DNA from: Adiantum capillus-veneris
Taxonomy: Eukaryota; Streptophyta; Polypodiopsida; Polypodiales; Pteridaceae
DNA length: 64,000 nt
NCBI GenBank assembly: GCA_014529385.2
Contig: CM043952.1
Span: 59,168,119 to 59,232,118 of the forward strand
Direction of reading: 5' to 3'
This document shows, piece by piece, positions 60,912-64,000 of the stretch (positions are counted from its first letter, which is position 1; the number at the start of each line of letters is the position of its first letter). The notes beneath the pieces are model-generated. The model did no database searches. It saw only the letters and a list, made by a program, of their open reading frames with translations, and was not told where the DNA came from. Made by a program: the position numbers and the translations under genes.

Positions 60912-63449
60912 AAGGGAAAAATGAAAATCTTCTAAGAAGCTTTTGATACATGTTTTTCTTGTGAGTCAGTTTGAGCCAAGGTGCTCTAACTCTCAGCTAG
61001 CATGTGGCTAAGATGCTACTCAAATTAGTCGTCATCGGTTTGTCCATTGAACACTAATTTGCATAAGGGCTATGAGCCACACATGCTAAGAGCCATTGTT
61101 AGGCCAAGGGTAAGACCCAACTATTGGCATTCTTTGGGTGCTTGTTTTCAAGATCGATCAAATCTACCCGGGGAAGTACACATCGACGTTAATGGACAAG
61201 CAAGACTCTTGTCCATTACGGATGTTTAGGGTGTCATTTTTGCACTACATGTTTTCAGTGTGACACTCAAGTCGAGTTTTGGTAATCTTCAACTCACAGC
61301 AGCTGATCTCTACAAGGAAGTATAAGTTGCGATAGCATGGCTGTCCATACGAGCTAGGCAGTTCACTTGTGTGGATTCCCTACTCTCTCTATAGCACTAC
61401 AGAGTGTCTATGGACATATTGTTTAGGGTACGACCCGGTGGGTGACTGCTAAATCATCCCATAAGCATTGAGGATCACAGTTTGATCTCTCCCAGTTATA
61501 CTTTCAAGGAAAGAATTCCGCAATCTACCACACGGTAGCGAACGAATTCAACGTTTCGAGTTGATTCCAATCATCATGTACACAATTAACTATGTTGGTT
61601 ACCGTTACCTGCTACTTGAGTAGTTTCTACAGGGGGTCTTACCAAGGGGTTTGACTACGTAGATGTTACTCAAAGGGATTGGATTGCGTAATGCTGTTTG
61701 CTTTTTCAGGTAGGAGGCGTGCTCCTCTCTGTTTGACTACGGGTAAGTGAACATTACATTCCAATCCATAATAAATACGCTTGAATGTTTTAAAGCCATG
61801 CCAAGGGCATGTTGAAACAGAGTATTTTGGACCGTAGTGTTCACTATACATTATGTTGTTACGAACCTAGTTGTAGGGTTCGATTTGGCACATGTTGTCA
61901 CAGGGGATACAACATGGTCTAGGAACTCACGGAGGTCAATTTAGCCAGTGGGGAGCATGATAATGAGGGTCCCTCTCACTCTTGTCGCAGAGTGTTTGCA
62001 ATTACCTCCACACACAAGTACATCTCGTACTTGATGGATGTCACTTTTCTTGATATCCTTGTTTGAGACATATTCCACATGTGGAGAATATGAGTCTCTG
62101 GGACTGACGTTGGCGCCAAATTTCTACCAATGTGTCGCGACGAAGTCCCTAGGTGTTGGTCATATCCATTGGTTCGATCATTTTGAGCACACATTATCAG
62201 GAGCAATTTCAGTGTCCAGAAATTGTTGGGTACTAAATACAAACTTGTTACAATTACAAGTGCTATGAAACCACCTTAACGGAGGGTTGTTTCTACATAT
62301 ATAAAAGTATGCTATGTTCATGAGAATGTTTCATGGTTGGTACCTAGGTGTGACCAGGTTGTCACACCTAGGTTGTCACATTCTATTATGGTCCAAAGTC
62401 TCGTCATGGAATTGCGGTTTGGATATGTTTGTGTTAAATGCATGCACACTAGGTGTTATGGGCCCTAGTGTTTAACACACATTTATTTGAAGCGGCATGC
62501 AAATTCATGGACTTTATTCTTTCTGCACCCTTTTGCACTGCAAGTGCAATCTCTCTTGCAGAATTCGTATAAGTTTACACCCTGCCATACAAAGTGATGG
62601 CTGAGTATGGGTGTTTGTGATTGGCTGCTTCAAACTCCAATCTGTTTTCAACCTAGTTGGTTGTCTCCATTCCATATCGAGTATATGGCTGGATACTCAA
62701 TGATTGAGTCATAGTTTGTCGTCAGTCGTGGGTGACTTTCTGTAAGTGGTTGGGGGAAAGCACCTCACTCTTACTGCTGCTATTCATCCAGTATAGGATG
62801 GGCAGTTTACAAGCATTCTATTTAGTACTAAAGGATATGCAAAGTGCATACGTTAAATCACGCTAAAGGATATGCTAAGTGCATACATTAGCAAGAAGTG
62901 AAGCAACTGGATCGGTTACCTTTGTAGTTTGGAGTTTGCTTCATATGATGCAAGGCATGTTACGGCTAGTTTTAGTCTCTGCCTGTTATTCTCAAGTTAT
63001 CAACCTTTATCATCAGTTTTGATGCGGTTGGCTACTGGAAAGAAACCATAGCAATTCAAGGACTTGGTTACTGCTGCTGAGTTTGTCAACATAGTACTTT
63101 CATGGAAAGATGAGCCGAGGTTATATTGCACATTCAAGTACCTTCAGAAAGTTTGAAACCTGGGTATGCATTTAGACACCTCTTAGTTATGATAACTCGT
63201 TTAACATACTCAAGTGAGTTGTAAATGGAGTCTTCACATTATGTTGGTTATGGGTCGGTTAACCAAGATGGTGGTACAGGGACAACAATGTGGAAAATCC
63301 AGATGTTATTCTTGATTTCATTGAACCTCCCAATGAACTGGTTTCCGATTCAACAAACCGTTGGATCCATGTGGGATGCCACGGTGGAAAACATTAGTGT
63401 TCTTATGAAGATACCACCACTTGTGTTTTCGAGGACGAAAACTCTTCCA

Positions 63450-63460
63450 AAGGGGGGAGT
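63450..63460 (+). promoter_or_regulatory. Polypurine tract of element E
   Basis: AAGGGGGGAG, two bases before the 3' LTR. Confidence 0.85.
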
Positions 63461-63462
63461 AA

Positions 63463-63627
63463 TGTCAGGACACGCGTCCTGCAGGTAGGGCCCTACCCTA
63501 AGGGGGGGGTCACGGACCCCAGCCATGGGCCAGCTAGCAATGTGGAAAGGGGATCCTAGGGCTAAGAGCCTATAAATATGGGCGGTTGGGTGGAAGATCC
63601 AAGTCTCTAGCTCTTGGGGTTCTTACA
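63463..63627 (+). mobile_element. 3' LTR of element E
   Basis: 165 bp, same ends and TATA box as the 5' copy. Confidence 0.9.
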
Positions 63628-63632
63628 CTTTT
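63628..63632. repeat. Target-site duplication of element E (right)
   Basis: CTTTT, identical to 58035-58039. Confidence 0.8.
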
Positions 63633-63770
63633 TGTCAGAATGGCTTTGAGAGAATTAGATTATGGAGAATCATCTACAAATACTTGGAAGCCACAAAAAA
63701 CCTTCAATCATGTAAAGACTTCAAAAAAATCAACTTATGCCTCAAGAGGTGGGCACTAGGTCCCTAATGC
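63633..63770 (+). pseudogene. 3' end of the Penelope-like ORF
   Basis: Resumes the interrupted reading: ALVQAFCQ before element E continues as NGFERIRLWRIIYKYLEATK and ends at a stop soon after KRWALGP. No GIY-YIG endonuclease follows, so the family either lacks it or has lost it. Confidence 0.55.
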
Positions 63771-63783
63771 GGGCCTAGTGCCC
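63751..63783. terminator. Perfect 10-bp hairpin after the Penelope-like ORF
   Basis: GGGCACTAGG and CCTAGTGCCC are separated by 13 bases. It lies at the end of the coding part, about 65 bp before the direct repeat. Could be a 3' RNA structure; the role is inference. Confidence 0.4.
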
Positions 63784-63847
63784 CCATTAGTGGACTCTCC
63801 TACAAACATAAGTGACCTAGTGTAAAGAGGAGGGTTTTTCCTACACA

Positions 63848-64000
63848 TACCTAGTTACCTTGGATTTATTTGATTTCTTTGAAATCTAAGGCTAAAGTGA
63901 GTGGTTAAGGCATCATAAGTTTGATACATGTTAGCCAGGCGGGAAGTACCACAAGTCACCTCCACACGCTTCCACTAGACCACTACGATGGCACAAACAC
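63848..64000 (+). repeat. LTR-like direct repeat, right copy (runs off the window)
   Basis: Partner of 53986-54140; it continues beyond the window, so its full length is unknown. Confidence 0.7.

Overview
The window looks like a retrotransposon-dominated intergenic region of a land-plant nuclear genome. I found no convincing intact host gene, no rRNA and no canonical tRNA gene. Signs of a plant are Ty1/copia and Ty3/gypsy chromovirus elements primed by initiator tRNA-Met (TGGTATCAGAGC), a CACTA (En/Spm) transposase with DUF4216-like segments, and many long (GA)n/(CT)n microsatellites. A Penelope-like reverse transcriptase, a type known mainly from non-flowering plants, makes a fern, lycophyte, bryophyte or gymnosperm more likely than a flowering plant. 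That taxonomic guess is inference.

Layout. 1-1175 (-): 5' end of a copia element (gag start, leader, primer site, 284-bp LTR). 1176-2130 (+): 3' end of a Ty3-type element C with its LTR. 2470-5089 (+): element A1, a chromovirus collapsed to LTR pieces, a gag start and a duplicated chromodomain tail. 5090-10437 (-): element B, with a 1.6-kb LTR, gag and a truncated far LTR. 10741-18420: element A2 on the minus strand, whose RT-RNase H-integrase block has been flipped to the plus strand, with a piece of LTR B at the breakpoint. 18421-26024: no recognised gene; small tandem repeats and microsatellites.

26222-31391 and 34032-38621 (+): two closely related copia elements with perfect 5-bp target duplications (AAGCA and CTAAG) and different inactivating lesions. 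31397-34026: unassigned sequence between them. 39530-39790: possible tRNA-derived SINE. 40882-44520 (+): element D, an old Ty3-type gag-pol, cut in its integrase by the CACTA terminus at 44521. 44521 to about 53350: CACTA material with the transposase on the minus strand, a hexamer satellite and a cluster of short motifs.

53986-64000: a Penelope-like element with an LTR-like direct repeat at each side. Its ORF is split by element E (58040-63627), an LTR retrotransposon with TSD CTTTT and no recognisable gag-pol.

The nesting gives relative ages: gypsy D is older than the CACTA insertion, the Penelope-like element is older than element E, and the two copia copies are youngest by LTR similarity (3 differences in 227 bp for the first). 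No element in the window is intact. Mobilisation would need proteins supplied by other copies.
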